In this document: piece by piece, positions 26,958-35,367 of the stretch | Position numbering within the stretch: position 1 is the first letter of the stretch | How the letters are laid out: each line of letters opens with the position of its first letter | Notes under the pieces: generated by a model | What the model was told of the DNA's origin: nothing | The model's input: the letters and a program-made list of their open reading frames with translations, nothing else | Databases searched by the model: none | Position numbers and translations under genes: made by a program | DNA from: Acidobacteriota bacterium | Lineage (GTDB): Bacteria > Acidobacteriota > Terriglobia > UBA7540 | Length of the DNA stretch: 64,000 nucleotides | NCBI GenBank assembly: GCA_021817045.1 | Contig: JAKAWG010000003.1 | Coordinates: 62,001 to 126,000 of the forward strand | Direction of reading: 5' to 3'

Positions 26958-28109
26958 TTGACGCCGGATACGCGCCCTGATCTTTCGTGCGTCGATTGTA
27001 ACCCGCTGGATACGCAAGGTGCCGCGCCCCTCGCGGCATCGTACACTGGGCCTCTTGCTTTTGCTGATGCTCGTGTTCGTGTTTCTGCTCTTGACGGCGT
27101 TACGTCGTCTGTAGGCCGCGACGCTGGAGATTACCCGTTATTCGCGATCCTCGGGCCGACCGCTTCGGGGAAATCGGCCCTGGCTATCTTTCTGGCCGAG
27201 CGCCTGGACGGTGAGGTCATCAACTACGATTCGGTGCAGCTCTATCGCGGACTGGAAATCGGCTCAGGCAAGGTGAGCCGGGAGGACAGAGGGCTCGTGC
27301 CGCACCACTTACTCGACGTGGCTGATCCGGATCAACTCGTCACTGCCGGCGCATACCGCCGGTTGGCGCTCCCTGTGCTCGCCGAAGTGCGAGGGCGTAG
27401 AAAGGTGCCGATTCTCGCGGGCGGCACCGGTCTCTATCTGCGGGCACTGCTCGAAGGGTTGTTTGAAGGACCGCAACGGTCTGAGCCGCTTCGCGCCCGG
27501 CTGCGTGCTATCGAACGGCGTCGGGGCCGCCGTTTCCTGCACAGGTTGCTTGGTCGGCTCGATCCGGCAGCTGCGCGCATCCATCCGCACGACGCTCAAA
27601 AGATGATTCGTGCGCTGGAGGTTCGCATTCTCGCGGGAGAAGCAATTTCAGCGCTTCAGCGTCGCGGCAGACCGGCCCTCGTGGGTTTTCGGGTCGTGAA
27701 AATCGGTTTGAAACCGCCTCGCGAAGACTTGCGGCGGCGGATCGACAGACGCGTCGAAGCCATGTTCGCCTCCGGGCTCGTTGAGGAAACGAGGACCGCG
27801 CTTGGGTGGGCGAGCGCTGCCGAGCCTTGTTTCCGCACCGCGCTTGGATACCGGCAAGCCTGTGCCGTGATCGATGGCGGGCTCAAGGAAGATGAGGCCG
27901 TGCGGCTGGCTCAGGCGGCAACTCGCCGTTACGCTAAGCGCCAGATGACCTGGTTCCGGCGAGAGGCGAACGTGCGCTGGTTTGAGGGTTTCGGCGACGA
28001 CCCAGTTGTCCAACAGCACGTCCTACAAACACTTTGTGCGACGGCCGGTGGAGCGTGTCCCGTCGCGCAGGACGTCCGGCATCCTGAATGTGGAGAAGAG
28101 TCCTTATGA
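26958..28109 (+). CDS. miaA: tRNA dimethylallyltransferase
   Basis: 383 aa from TTG; Walker [45 protein letters not shown]-terminal extension of about 55 aa of unclear reality. Confidence 0.93.
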   Translation: MTPDTRPDLSCVDCNPLDTQGAAPLAASYTGPLAFADARVRVSALDGVTSSVGRDAGDYPLFAILGPTASGKSALAIFLAERLDGEVINYDSVQLYRGLEIGSGKVSREDRGLVPHHLLDVADPDQLVTAGAYRRLALPVLAEVRGRRKVPILAGGTGLYLRALLEGLFEGPQRSEPLRARLRAIERRRGRRFLHRLLGRLDPAAARIHPHDAQKMIRALEVRILAGEAISALQRRGRPALVGFRVVKIGLKPPREDLRRRIDRRVEAMFASGLVEETRTALGWASAAEPCFRTALGYRQACAVIDGGLKEDEAVRLAQAATRRYAKRQMTWFRREANVRWFEGFGDDPVVQQHVLQTLCATAGGACPVAQDVRHPECGEESL

Positions 28110-28384
28110 ATACACACGAGAGCAACAGAAAGGAACAGCCCGAAAAGCCAGGGCAAAGCATCCAGGACGGTTTTCTTAACGTTGCGCGTCGGGAGAAAAC
28201 CCCGGTGACGATTCACTTGATGAGCGGGATCAAGCTGAACGGGCGCATTCGCAGCTTTGACAAGTTTTCCTTGATCCTCGAGAGCAATCATCGGGAGCAG
28301 TTGATCTTCAAGCACGCGATCTCCACCGTGATGCTGGAACGGCAGGCGCCTTCTCCGTCGGAGGCGCGAACAGAGGAGGGTTGA
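28106..28384 (+). CDS. hfq: RNA chaperone Hfq
   Basis: ATG 28106 overlaps the miaA stop; [56 protein letters not shown]. Confidence 0.96.
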   Translation: MNTHESNRKEQPEKPGQSIQDGFLNVARREKTPVTIHLMSGIKLNGRIRSFDKFSLILESNHREQLIFKHAISTVMLERQAPSPSEARTEEG

Positions 28385-28442
28385 GATCTTAAGCGAGGCA
28401 ACCGGAGAAATCGTTTACCTGGTTGAGTGGCTGCCAGACCGT

Positions 28443-29690
28443 TTGGGCGGTGCGGCGCACCGGGCCAAGAGCCATCCTGCAATGTCGGGAGCGCTTGAGG
28501 AACTGGCAGAGCTTGCGACGAGCGCAGGGCTGCGCATCGGTGGCACGACGGTACAGCACTTGCCCGAGCCGGACGCGGCAACGCTCATCGGGCGCGGGAA
28601 AGTGGAGCAAGTGCGGGTGGCGGCTGGCGCGGCCGGAGCCGGCTGTGTCGTGTTTGCCTCCGACCTCACGGCCACCCAGCTTCGCAACCTTGAGAATGCT
28701 CTGAATTTCAAGGTGATCGACCGCACACAGCTTATCCTGGACATCTTTGCCCGCCGGGCCCGCACGCGCGAGGGGAAGCTACAGGTGGAACTTGCTCAAT
28801 TGAGCTACCTCTTGCCGCGCTTGGCCGGGCGGGGAACGCTGCTTTCGCGGCTCGGCGGCGGAGTTGGCACGCGTGGCCCGGGCGAGCAACAGCTTGAGTT
28901 TGACCGGCGCCGTGTGCGTGCCCGCATCAAACGCCTGCGCGACGAGCTCGAACGCGTGCGCTCGCAGCGGGCTTTGCACCGCTCCCGGCGTGCCGAGCGA
29001 CGCTTCGCCCAGGTTGCGTTAGTGGGGTACACGAACGCCGGCAAGTCCACGCTTTTCAACCGGCTCACCGGCGCACAAGCCCTCACCTCCCCGCGCCTTT
29101 TCGCGACGCTTGACCCGCTCGTTCGCGCCTTGCAGCTTCCCTCGCGCCGCCGTGTGCTGCTCTCCGATACGGTAGGGTTCATTCGGCACCTGCCGCCGCA
29201 CCTTGCTACTGCATTTCGCGCGACGTTTGAAGAGCTGCATTCTGCGGATCTTCTTCTCCACGTCTCTGACGCTTCCCGCCCCGATCGCGCAGAACAGAAC
29301 GGGGCGGTTGAGTCGTTGCTGGACGAGATGGGGTTGGCTTCCACGCCGCGGCTCCACGTTTGGAATAAAGCTGACCTGGCAGGAGACGAGTTTCTTCGGT
29401 GCTTTCCGCCCGGAGGCACTGACATCGAGGTATCTGCGCTGACAGGGTTAGGAACAGATAACCTGATTCGCCGCATCGATGAAGTCCTTGCGAAAGATCC
29501 CGTGGTGGAAGCTGAATTTGACCTCGCCGCGGCGGATGGTCAAGGATGGGCGTTGCTGCATCGCGTCGGACACGTGATTTCTGCCCGCTTCGCTGGCTCG
29601 CGCGTATTCGTGCGCGCTGAAGTGCCGGAATCCGTGCGCGCACGGCTTGCCGGACCGCGCCAGAGGTGGGCGCAACGGTCCTCACCATGA
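28443..29690 (+). CDS. hflX: GTPase HflX
   Basis: 415 aa (start uncertain; the open frame extends upstream); GRGKVEQV, RGPGEQQLEFDRRRVRARIKRLRDEL, VALVGYTNAGKSTLFNRLTGA, LSDTVGFIRHLPPHLATAFRATFEE. Confidence 0.95.
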   Translation: MGGAAHRAKSHPAMSGALEELAELATSAGLRIGGTTVQHLPEPDAATLIGRGKVEQVRVAAGAAGAGCVVFASDLTATQLRNLENALNFKVIDRTQLILDIFARRARTREGKLQVELAQLSYLLPRLAGRGTLLSRLGGGVGTRGPGEQQLEFDRRRVRARIKRLRDELERVRSQRALHRSRRAERRFAQVALVGYTNAGKSTLFNRLTGAQALTSPRLFATLDPLVRALQLPSRRRVLLSDTVGFIRHLPPHLATAFRATFEELHSADLLLHVSDASRPDRAEQNGAVESLLDEMGLASTPRLHVWNKADLAGDEFLRCFPPGGTDIEVSALTGLGTDNLIRRIDEVLAKDPVVEAEFDLAAADGQGWALLHRVGHVISARFAGSRVFVRAEVPESVRARLAGPRQRWAQRSSP

Positions 29691-30147
29691 TTTTTGGCCC
29701 GTGGGCAGCGCCTAGTCGGGCTGTGGAAAAAAATGTGGAAATCTTCCGGTCGCCCAGTCTGGGTTCTCCCAAAGGGACAGTAGATGTTTAGCAATTAACT
29801 CGCCAATTACTGCGATTCCCACTTTGTTTTCACTAAGTTATTAAAATCATTGGGTTGACAGAGTGGGAAACCCCTGCCTGACGGATTGTTAAACGAGAGT
29901 GAAGTAATGGCGGTGTTTTGCACAACAGCAAGGCAGGCCGGGCTCGGGCTCCTAGTCTTTCCGCCAGGAGTCGTCCTATCGCTTTTTCAGCAATTACAGC
30001 CGCACTACGGTCTTACTAGCCTAATGAAGTGGCCAATCGAGAGCGGGGAACACGCTGGCTGACTTCGGGACGAGAACGCCTCGCGGCCGTTAACGTGACA
30101 GCAAACAGACGAGGTCCTTCTGAAGGAACGTTGACGGGTACGTCGCG

Positions 30148-30176
30148 TTGACAGCGGAAAGTGGGTTCGTTATAGT
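30148..30176 (+). promoter_or_regulatory. sigma70-type promoter upstream of pgsA
   Basis: TTGACA (30148-30153), 17-nt spacer, TATAGT (30171-30176). Confidence 0.6.
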
Positions 30177-30260
30177 GGCCGCAGGAGAACGTATCCTGGT
30201 CGATCCTGCGGTTGCGGGCGGGCTTCCCGTGATCCCGGTGCTGGGGTTGGGCGGCAACGC

Positions 30261-30881
30261 ATGAGTCTTCCAAACTGGCTTACCCTTCTTCGAATTTTTT
30301 TTGTTCCTCTTTTGGTCGTCCTGCTGTTAACCACGGCGCCGAACATGGATCTGTGGGCAGTGGGCGTTTTTCTGGCCGCCGCAGGTACGGATTTCTTCGA
30401 CGGATATTTTGCGCGGAGACGCTCACAGATCAGCCGGCTGGGCATCCTGCTTGATCCAATTGCCGACAAACTGCTGATTTCCGCAGCGTTCATTTCGCTC
30501 GTTGCGCTTCACTTGGTCGCGGCATGGCTGGTTGTGATTATCGTCGGAAGGGAGCTCGCGGTTTCCGGGCTGCGCGCAGTCGCGGCGGCGGAAGGTTTTG
30601 TCATGTCCGCATCCGATTTGGGCAAGACGAAGATGGTGATTGAAGTCGCTGCCGTCGGCGTCGTCGCACTGGGTCCGCGCTTTCCGCGGCTGACGATGCT
30701 GGGCGACGTCCTGGTGTGGCTGGTTGTGTGGTTTGCACTGGCTTCAGCTGCGCAGTATTTTTGGGGTTTCTGGCGGCACCTTGAGACGCGGACGGAGCGT
30801 GCAGGCACCGCAGCACGAGTTATCGTAATCCGCGAGGGCGAAAGCGCTCGCGAGGGAGCCAAAGATGCTGCTGCTCAGTGA
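30261..30881 (+). CDS. pgsA: CDP-diacylglycerol--glycerol-3-phosphate 3-phosphatidyltransferase
   Basis: 206 aa; PNWLTLLRIFFVPLLVVLL, AAGTDFFDGYFARRRSQISRLGILLDPIADKLL (CDP-alcohol phosphotransferase motif variant DFFDGxxAR...GxxxDPxxDK). Confidence 0.9.
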   Translation: MSLPNWLTLLRIFFVPLLVVLLLTTAPNMDLWAVGVFLAAAGTDFFDGYFARRRSQISRLGILLDPIADKLLISAAFISLVALHLVAAWLVVIIVGRELAVSGLRAVAAAEGFVMSASDLGKTKMVIEVAAVGVVALGPRFPRLTMLGDVLVWLVVWFALASAAQYFWGFWRHLETRTERAGTAARVIVIREGESAREGAKDAAAQ

Positions 30882-31461
30882 GAACGACGGGTTGTTCTTG
30901 CTGCGCGTTGCCCGGCTGGCGCTCGAAGAAAGGATTCGGTTGAGGCCCACCCTTCCGCTCGGCGAAATTCCCGCCGCGGCCGAGCGCCGGGCGGGAGCGT
31001 TCGTGACGCTCAATGAAGACGGCGCGCTGCGCGGTTGCATGGGGCGCGTGGAAAGCTTGGCGCCGCTATATCGGACGGTCCAAGACTGCGCCGTCAGCGC
31101 GGCCCTCGCTGACCCGCGCTTCGAGCCAGTTCAGCCGGACGAAGTGCCGCGCTTGCAAATTGAAGTTTCCGTGCTTTCACCCCTTCGGGAAGTTCTGCCG
31201 GAGCAGATCGAACTCGGCCGACATGGACTTTTGGTGACGGAGGGGTCCTTTCACGGCCTGTTGCTGCCCCAGGTGGCGGCGGAGAGAAACTGGGACAGAA
31301 ATCGCTTTCTGGAAGAAACTTGTCTGAAGGCGGGGCTGGCCCGCGGCGCGTGGAAGGAAGGGGCGCGGATTTTTGCCTTCAGCGCCGAGGTTTTTCGCGA
31401 GCCTGAATCGGAAGGTCGGGTTGCTTCGATATGGGAAATACGGTCGGAAGACATGGAATGA
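30865..31461 (+). CDS. AMMECR1-domain protein (AmmeMemoRadiSam system protein A family)
   Basis: 198 aa; GAFVTLNEDGALRGCMGRVESLAPLYRTVQDCAVSAALADPRFEPVQPDEVPRLQIEVSVLSPLREV, LLLPQVAAERNWDRNRFLEETCLKAGL. Confidence 0.9.
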   Translation: MLLLSENDGLFLLRVARLALEERIRLRPTLPLGEIPAAAERRAGAFVTLNEDGALRGCMGRVESLAPLYRTVQDCAVSAALADPRFEPVQPDEVPRLQIEVSVLSPLREVLPEQIELGRHGLLVTEGSFHGLLLPQVAAERNWDRNRFLEETCLKAGLARGAWKEGARIFAFSAEVFREPESEGRVASIWEIRSEDME

Positions 31462-31510
31462 GGGTTCAGCGGAGATCAGTTCTGCCTCAAGGCGCGATCG
31501 CGCCTTTCGC

Positions 31511-32389
31511 TTACTCCAGCTCCACGCCGTCACCTACCGAAATTTGCCGCAAGCTGCTCACGACAATGCCGACGGCGGACTTTTGGCGCACGTGCAGGAT
31601 GACGACTTCACCCACCGTCTCGCGCGGCGTTTTTGGATACCCGAACAAACCCTGAAGTCCCATGGCGATATTGTCGCGGAACACCGCAAAGACCCGGTAA
31701 CGCTGGCCCGGCTCAACTCCTTGCTTCTTTCCGACATTCAGAAAGGCAATACTGCCGCGCGCCAAGTAGGCGGTCGCGTTCGCGTCTGCAACGATGGTTC
31801 CCTCAAGTTTGCCGTTTGGCTCGGCGAAACGGCCAAGGTGAACTCCGGGGATGTAGGACGGGACAGGCTCAGCACGGTACGGCACGGCGATGTCTTGCGG
31901 ATAGATGCCGTTGCAGGCAAATATGACTTTGGCAACGGCTCCCTGTGGAGTTACACGGACCACCTGCACCAAGCCGGTGTTGTCGTAAGGCCAGCCGAGC
32001 TTCTCGATGTCGTAACGCTGGTGTGGATACCACGAAGCCGGAGGCAGGATCTGGTTTTGAATCATGCCGGGAAGCCACGCGGGGTTCAGGCCGAAGCCGT
32101 TTTCGGGTCTCAGGGTTGAATAAGCCTCGCCGGTGTAGAAGCGGCGGTGGTCGTTGCGACGCAAGTAGACGTAATCACCGGTGGCGAAGGCGTGCAGCGA
32201 CTCGTATAGGTCGTTATCCGCGCCGTTAAAGACCTGAACGTGGCTTGATAACCGAGACGACGAAATAAAACCCGAGCATTCAAATTGAGAAAACGTGGCC
32301 GCCGGAACGGGCGCTTGAGCTTTCTGAGACGCCACCGCCCCGGACGCAAAACAAACGGCCAATAGTGCATAGGCCTTCGTCCTTTTCAT
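31511..32389 (-). CDS. secreted hypothetical protein (signal peptide; C-terminal part resembles flagellar-assembly/LysM-type 'RYRVF' beta domains)
   Basis: 292 aa; MKRTKAYALLAVCFASGAVASQKA signal-like; GIVADANATAYLARGSIAFLNVGKKQGVEPGQRYRVFAVFRDN. Confidence 0.6.
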   Translation of the reverse strand: MKRTKAYALLAVCFASGAVASQKAQAPVPAATFSQFECSGFISSSRLSSHVQVFNGADNDLYESLHAFATGDYVYLRRNDHRRFYTGEAYSTLRPENGFGLNPAWLPGMIQNQILPPASWYPHQRYDIEKLGWPYDNTGLVQVVRVTPQGAVAKVIFACNGIYPQDIAVPYRAEPVPSYIPGVHLGRFAEPNGKLEGTIVADANATAYLARGSIAFLNVGKKQGVEPGQRYRVFAVFRDNIAMGLQGLFGYPKTPRETVGEVVILHVRQKSAVGIVVSSLRQISVGDGVELE

Positions 32390-32637
32390 TACGCCACCTC
32401 TTGGGCGGTACCCTTGTTGTGAGCCTACGGGCCGCCGGTGAAGTAACTCATTGTACAGTACATAATTTATTACGCGGGCTGTTCGAAGTCAAGCCGCCCA
32501 GCGAGCGGCCCCGGAACGCTTGCAACGATCCGAGAATTCAGCCCGAGGCCGCGTTGACTTGGGTTTTGACCGAACGGTAGAATGAGTTCTTCCTTCGGCC
32601 ATGGTCTTTAGGAAATTGCGGGAAAGGAGATTGCAGG

Positions 32638-34404
32638 ATGTCCTTTGAGGAGAATCCGAAGCCTTCTTACGAAGGCAGCCTGGAGCCGCAAGAGCGGAGC
32701 GAAAAGGACGCGACTGAGGTGGTTGAGGGAACCGACCCGTTTGCTGAGATGCAGACGTTGCCCGAAATAACCGAGGGCAAGGTCGTGCAAGGGCGAGTGC
32801 TGAAGGTTACGGAATCGGAAGTTCTGGTCGATGTAGGACAAAAAAGCGAGGGTGCAATTCCTCTCAGCGAATTTCAGGGTGCGGACGGCGCCACAGCGGT
32901 GGTCCCGGGCGACGTGGTGGACGTCCAAATTGAGAATTACGACGAGGCTGAAGGAACCTTTACGGTTTCTCACCGCCGGGCTGTGCGGTTGAAAGCATGG
33001 GGCGAAATCGAGGCGGCGTATAGCAACCAGACCAATCTTTCGGGCCGCGTTACGGAACGCACCAAGGGCGGGCTGATTGTGGATGTCGGGGTGCGCGCGT
33101 TTCTGCCTGGCTCGCAGGCTGATCTTCGGCCGCTCCGCGATCTGGAATCGCTGGTCGGTCAGGAGGTTTCCTGCAAGGTTATCAAACTCAACAAGGCTCG
33201 CAACAATCTGGTCGTGAGCCGGAAGCTGGTTCTTGAAGAAGAGCTCAACGAAAAGAAGGGACGGTTGCTGGCGAACCTCTGCGAAGGTGCGAAACTGACG
33301 GGGCGGGTAAAGAACATCACGGATTACGGGGCCTTTGTTGACCTGGGCGGCTTGGACGGTTTGCTGCACGTAACCGATATGGCCTGGAATCGCGTCAGCC
33401 ACCCCTCCGAAGTGGTACAGGTGGATCAAGAGATCAAGGTTAAGGTGCTGAAGTACGATGCCGAAAAAGGACGTGTTTCGCTTGGCCTCAAGCAGCTCAG
33501 TCCGGACCCGTGGGAGCGCGTGCCGGTGACCTACGAGCCTGACCAGCGCGCTTCGGGGCGCGTTGTGAGCATCACAGATTACGGTGCGTTCGTAGAGATC
33601 GAGCCGGGTGTTGAAGGGCTGGTACACGTCTCCGAGATGGCTTGGAGCCGTCGGTTGAAGCATCCATCGAAGATCGTCAAGTTGGGCGATCGTGTGGACG
33701 TGGTGGTCCTTGAGGTCCATGCGGAACAGCGCCGGATCTCACTGAGCATGAAGCGGACGCTTCCTGACCCCTGGACAACGCTCGATCAGCGATACGCAGT
33801 TGGGATGACAGTTGAAGGGCGAGTCCGCAACCTTGCCGATTTCGGCGCTTTCGTTGAGATCGAAGACGGCGTGGACGCTCTAATTCACATCTCGGATCTA
33901 TCTTGGAGCAAGAACATTAATCACCCCTCCGAAGTTGTGAAGAAAGGCCAGAGGGTCCAGGGTGTTGTTCTGAGCCTTGACGCTGCGAAGCGTCGCATCT
34001 CCATGGGTCTCAAGCAACTGCAGCCCGACGTGCAGGAGGAATTCTTCGCGAGGACGCGCGTGGGCGAAACGGTGCGGGGCAAAGTGGTACGTAAGGTACA
34101 ATTTGGCGCCTTTGTCGAACTGGAAGACGGTGTGGAAGGGCTGTGCCACAACTCTGAGATCGACGCGGCGCATGCCTCGGACGGTCCTACGCCTCTCGAT
34201 GTGGGTGGTGAGTACGAATTCCAGGTTTTGCGGCTCGACCCGGCGGAGAAACGCATCGGTCTGAGCATGAAAGCGCTGGCTCAGCGGCAAGAGTCGTCGC
34301 CGGCGAACGGGAAGGATGCGGGGCTAGCTACCGCCGTCCGCGCAGGTGAGGTCGTGGGTCGTGAGGCTCCGCAGAGCATTCCCGCGGCCGACGCGAAGCC
34401 ATAA
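32638..34404 (+). CDS. rpsA: 30S ribosomal protein S1
   Basis: 588 aa; repeated S1 motifs (VKNITDYGAFVDLGGLDGLLHVTDMAW; VVSITDYGAFVEIEPGVEGLVHVSEMAW; VRNLADFGAFVEIEDGVDALIHISDLSW; VRKVQFGAFVELEDGVEGLCHNSEI). Confidence 0.97.
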   Translation: MSFEENPKPSYEGSLEPQERSEKDATEVVEGTDPFAEMQTLPEITEGKVVQGRVLKVTESEVLVDVGQKSEGAIPLSEFQGADGATAVVPGDVVDVQIENYDEAEGTFTVSHRRAVRLKAWGEIEAAYSNQTNLSGRVTERTKGGLIVDVGVRAFLPGSQADLRPLRDLESLVGQEVSCKVIKLNKARNNLVVSRKLVLEEELNEKKGRLLANLCEGAKLTGRVKNITDYGAFVDLGGLDGLLHVTDMAWNRVSHPSEVVQVDQEIKVKVLKYDAEKGRVSLGLKQLSPDPWERVPVTYEPDQRASGRVVSITDYGAFVEIEPGVEGLVHVSEMAWSRRLKHPSKIVKLGDRVDVVVLEVHAEQRRISLSMKRTLPDPWTTLDQRYAVGMTVEGRVRNLADFGAFVEIEDGVDALIHISDLSWSKNINHPSEVVKKGQRVQGVVLSLDAAKRRISMGLKQLQPDVQEEFFARTRVGETVRGKVVRKVQFGAFVELEDGVEGLCHNSEIDAAHASDGPTPLDVGGEYEFQVLRLDPAEKRIGLSMKALAQRQESSPANGKDAGLATAVRAGEVVGREAPQSIPAADAKP

Positions 34405-34479
34405 TTCAGGTTATTGAGTGATGCTGAATCGACGGTTTGACGGGGAGCCCGGGCGCACGCCCAAAGGACACAATGCGAG

Positions 34480-34836
34480 GTGAACAAGATGACGAAAGCC
34501 GACCTGATTGAGGAAATTGCGAAAGTTGTCGAGATGAGCCGCAAGGATTCCGAGCTGATTGTGGAGACAGTTTTTGAGAGCATTGTTCGTTCCCTGCGGG
34601 CGGGAGAGAAGATCGAAATCCGTGGCTTTGGTAGCTTCCGCACGCGCGAGCGAAAGCCTCGGGTGGGTCGGAACCCCAAGACCGGAGCACGTGTGGAAGT
34701 TCCCGCCAAGAAGATTCCTTTTTTTAAGCCGAGCAAAGAGCTGAAAGACGTTGTCAACGGCGCTCACAGTGAATCTTCTTCACCGCCGGCCGCCCAGGAA
34801 ACCACCGGCCCAACGGGCGCGAGCTCACCCCAATAG
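34480..34836 (+). CDS. HU/IHF-family DNA-binding protein
   Basis: 118 aa; MTKADLIEEIAKVVEMSRKDSELIVETVFESIVRSLRAGEKIEIRGFGSFRTRERKPRVGRNPKTGARVEVPAKKIPFFKPSKELKD. ATG at 34489 is an alternative start. Confidence 0.94.
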   Translation: MNKMTKADLIEEIAKVVEMSRKDSELIVETVFESIVRSLRAGEKIEIRGFGSFRTRERKPRVGRNPKTGARVEVPAKKIPFFKPSKELKDVVNGAHSESSSPPAAQETTGPTGASSPQ

Positions 34837-34843
34837 CTCCCCG

Positions 34844-35350
34844 ATGGACACTCTCTGGAGTCCGTGGCGCTTTCGTTACGTCAGCCAAGGAGTGCCCAAC
34901 GACCGCTGTCCGTTCTGCGAGTTGGTTCAGCAGGATCCTGCCCGGGATCGTGAGGCTCATATTCTCGCGCGGGCGCGGCTGAATTTTGTCTTCCTGAATC
35001 TCTATCCCTACACAACTGGACACGTTCTCATTGCTCCCTACGCGCACGTCGCCCGGCTGACCGGGTTAGATGTGGAGACGCTGACGGAAATGATGTCGCT
35101 TGCCCGCCGGGCGGAGACTGCTCTCGGAGCCGTCTATCACGCGGAGGGTTACAACGCGGGGATCAACATTGGCAAGTGCGCCGGTGCCGGCGTAGCGGAC
35201 CACATCCACCTTCACTTTCTGCCCCGGTGGACCGGAGACGCCAGCTTCATCTCGGCGATCGGCGAAGCCAGGGTCTTGCCTGAAGACTTGCCAACCACCT
35301 ACGAAAAGCTGTTGCCATTCTTTCAAGACTCGCCCGGCGCGGGAAAATGA
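34844..35350 (+). CDS. HIT-family protein
   Basis: From ATG 34844: MDTLWSPWRFRYVSQGVPNDRCPFCELVQ...GHVLIAPYAHVARLTGL...GINIGKCAGAGVADHIHLHFLPRWTGD (HxHxHxxxR/W). Confidence 0.93.
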   Translation: MDTLWSPWRFRYVSQGVPNDRCPFCELVQQDPARDREAHILARARLNFVFLNLYPYTTGHVLIAPYAHVARLTGLDVETLTEMMSLARRAETALGAVYHAEGYNAGINIGKCAGAGVADHIHLHFLPRWTGDASFISAIGEARVLPEDLPTTYEKLLPFFQDSPGAGK

Positions 35351-35367
35351 AAAGAGCCTCAGAGGGT

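Noticed and set aside
29715-29745. Two TGTGGAAA words after hflX resembling DnaA boxes
   Set aside because: Each differs from the consensus, only two occur, and there is no dnaA/dnaN or AT-rich unwinding context.
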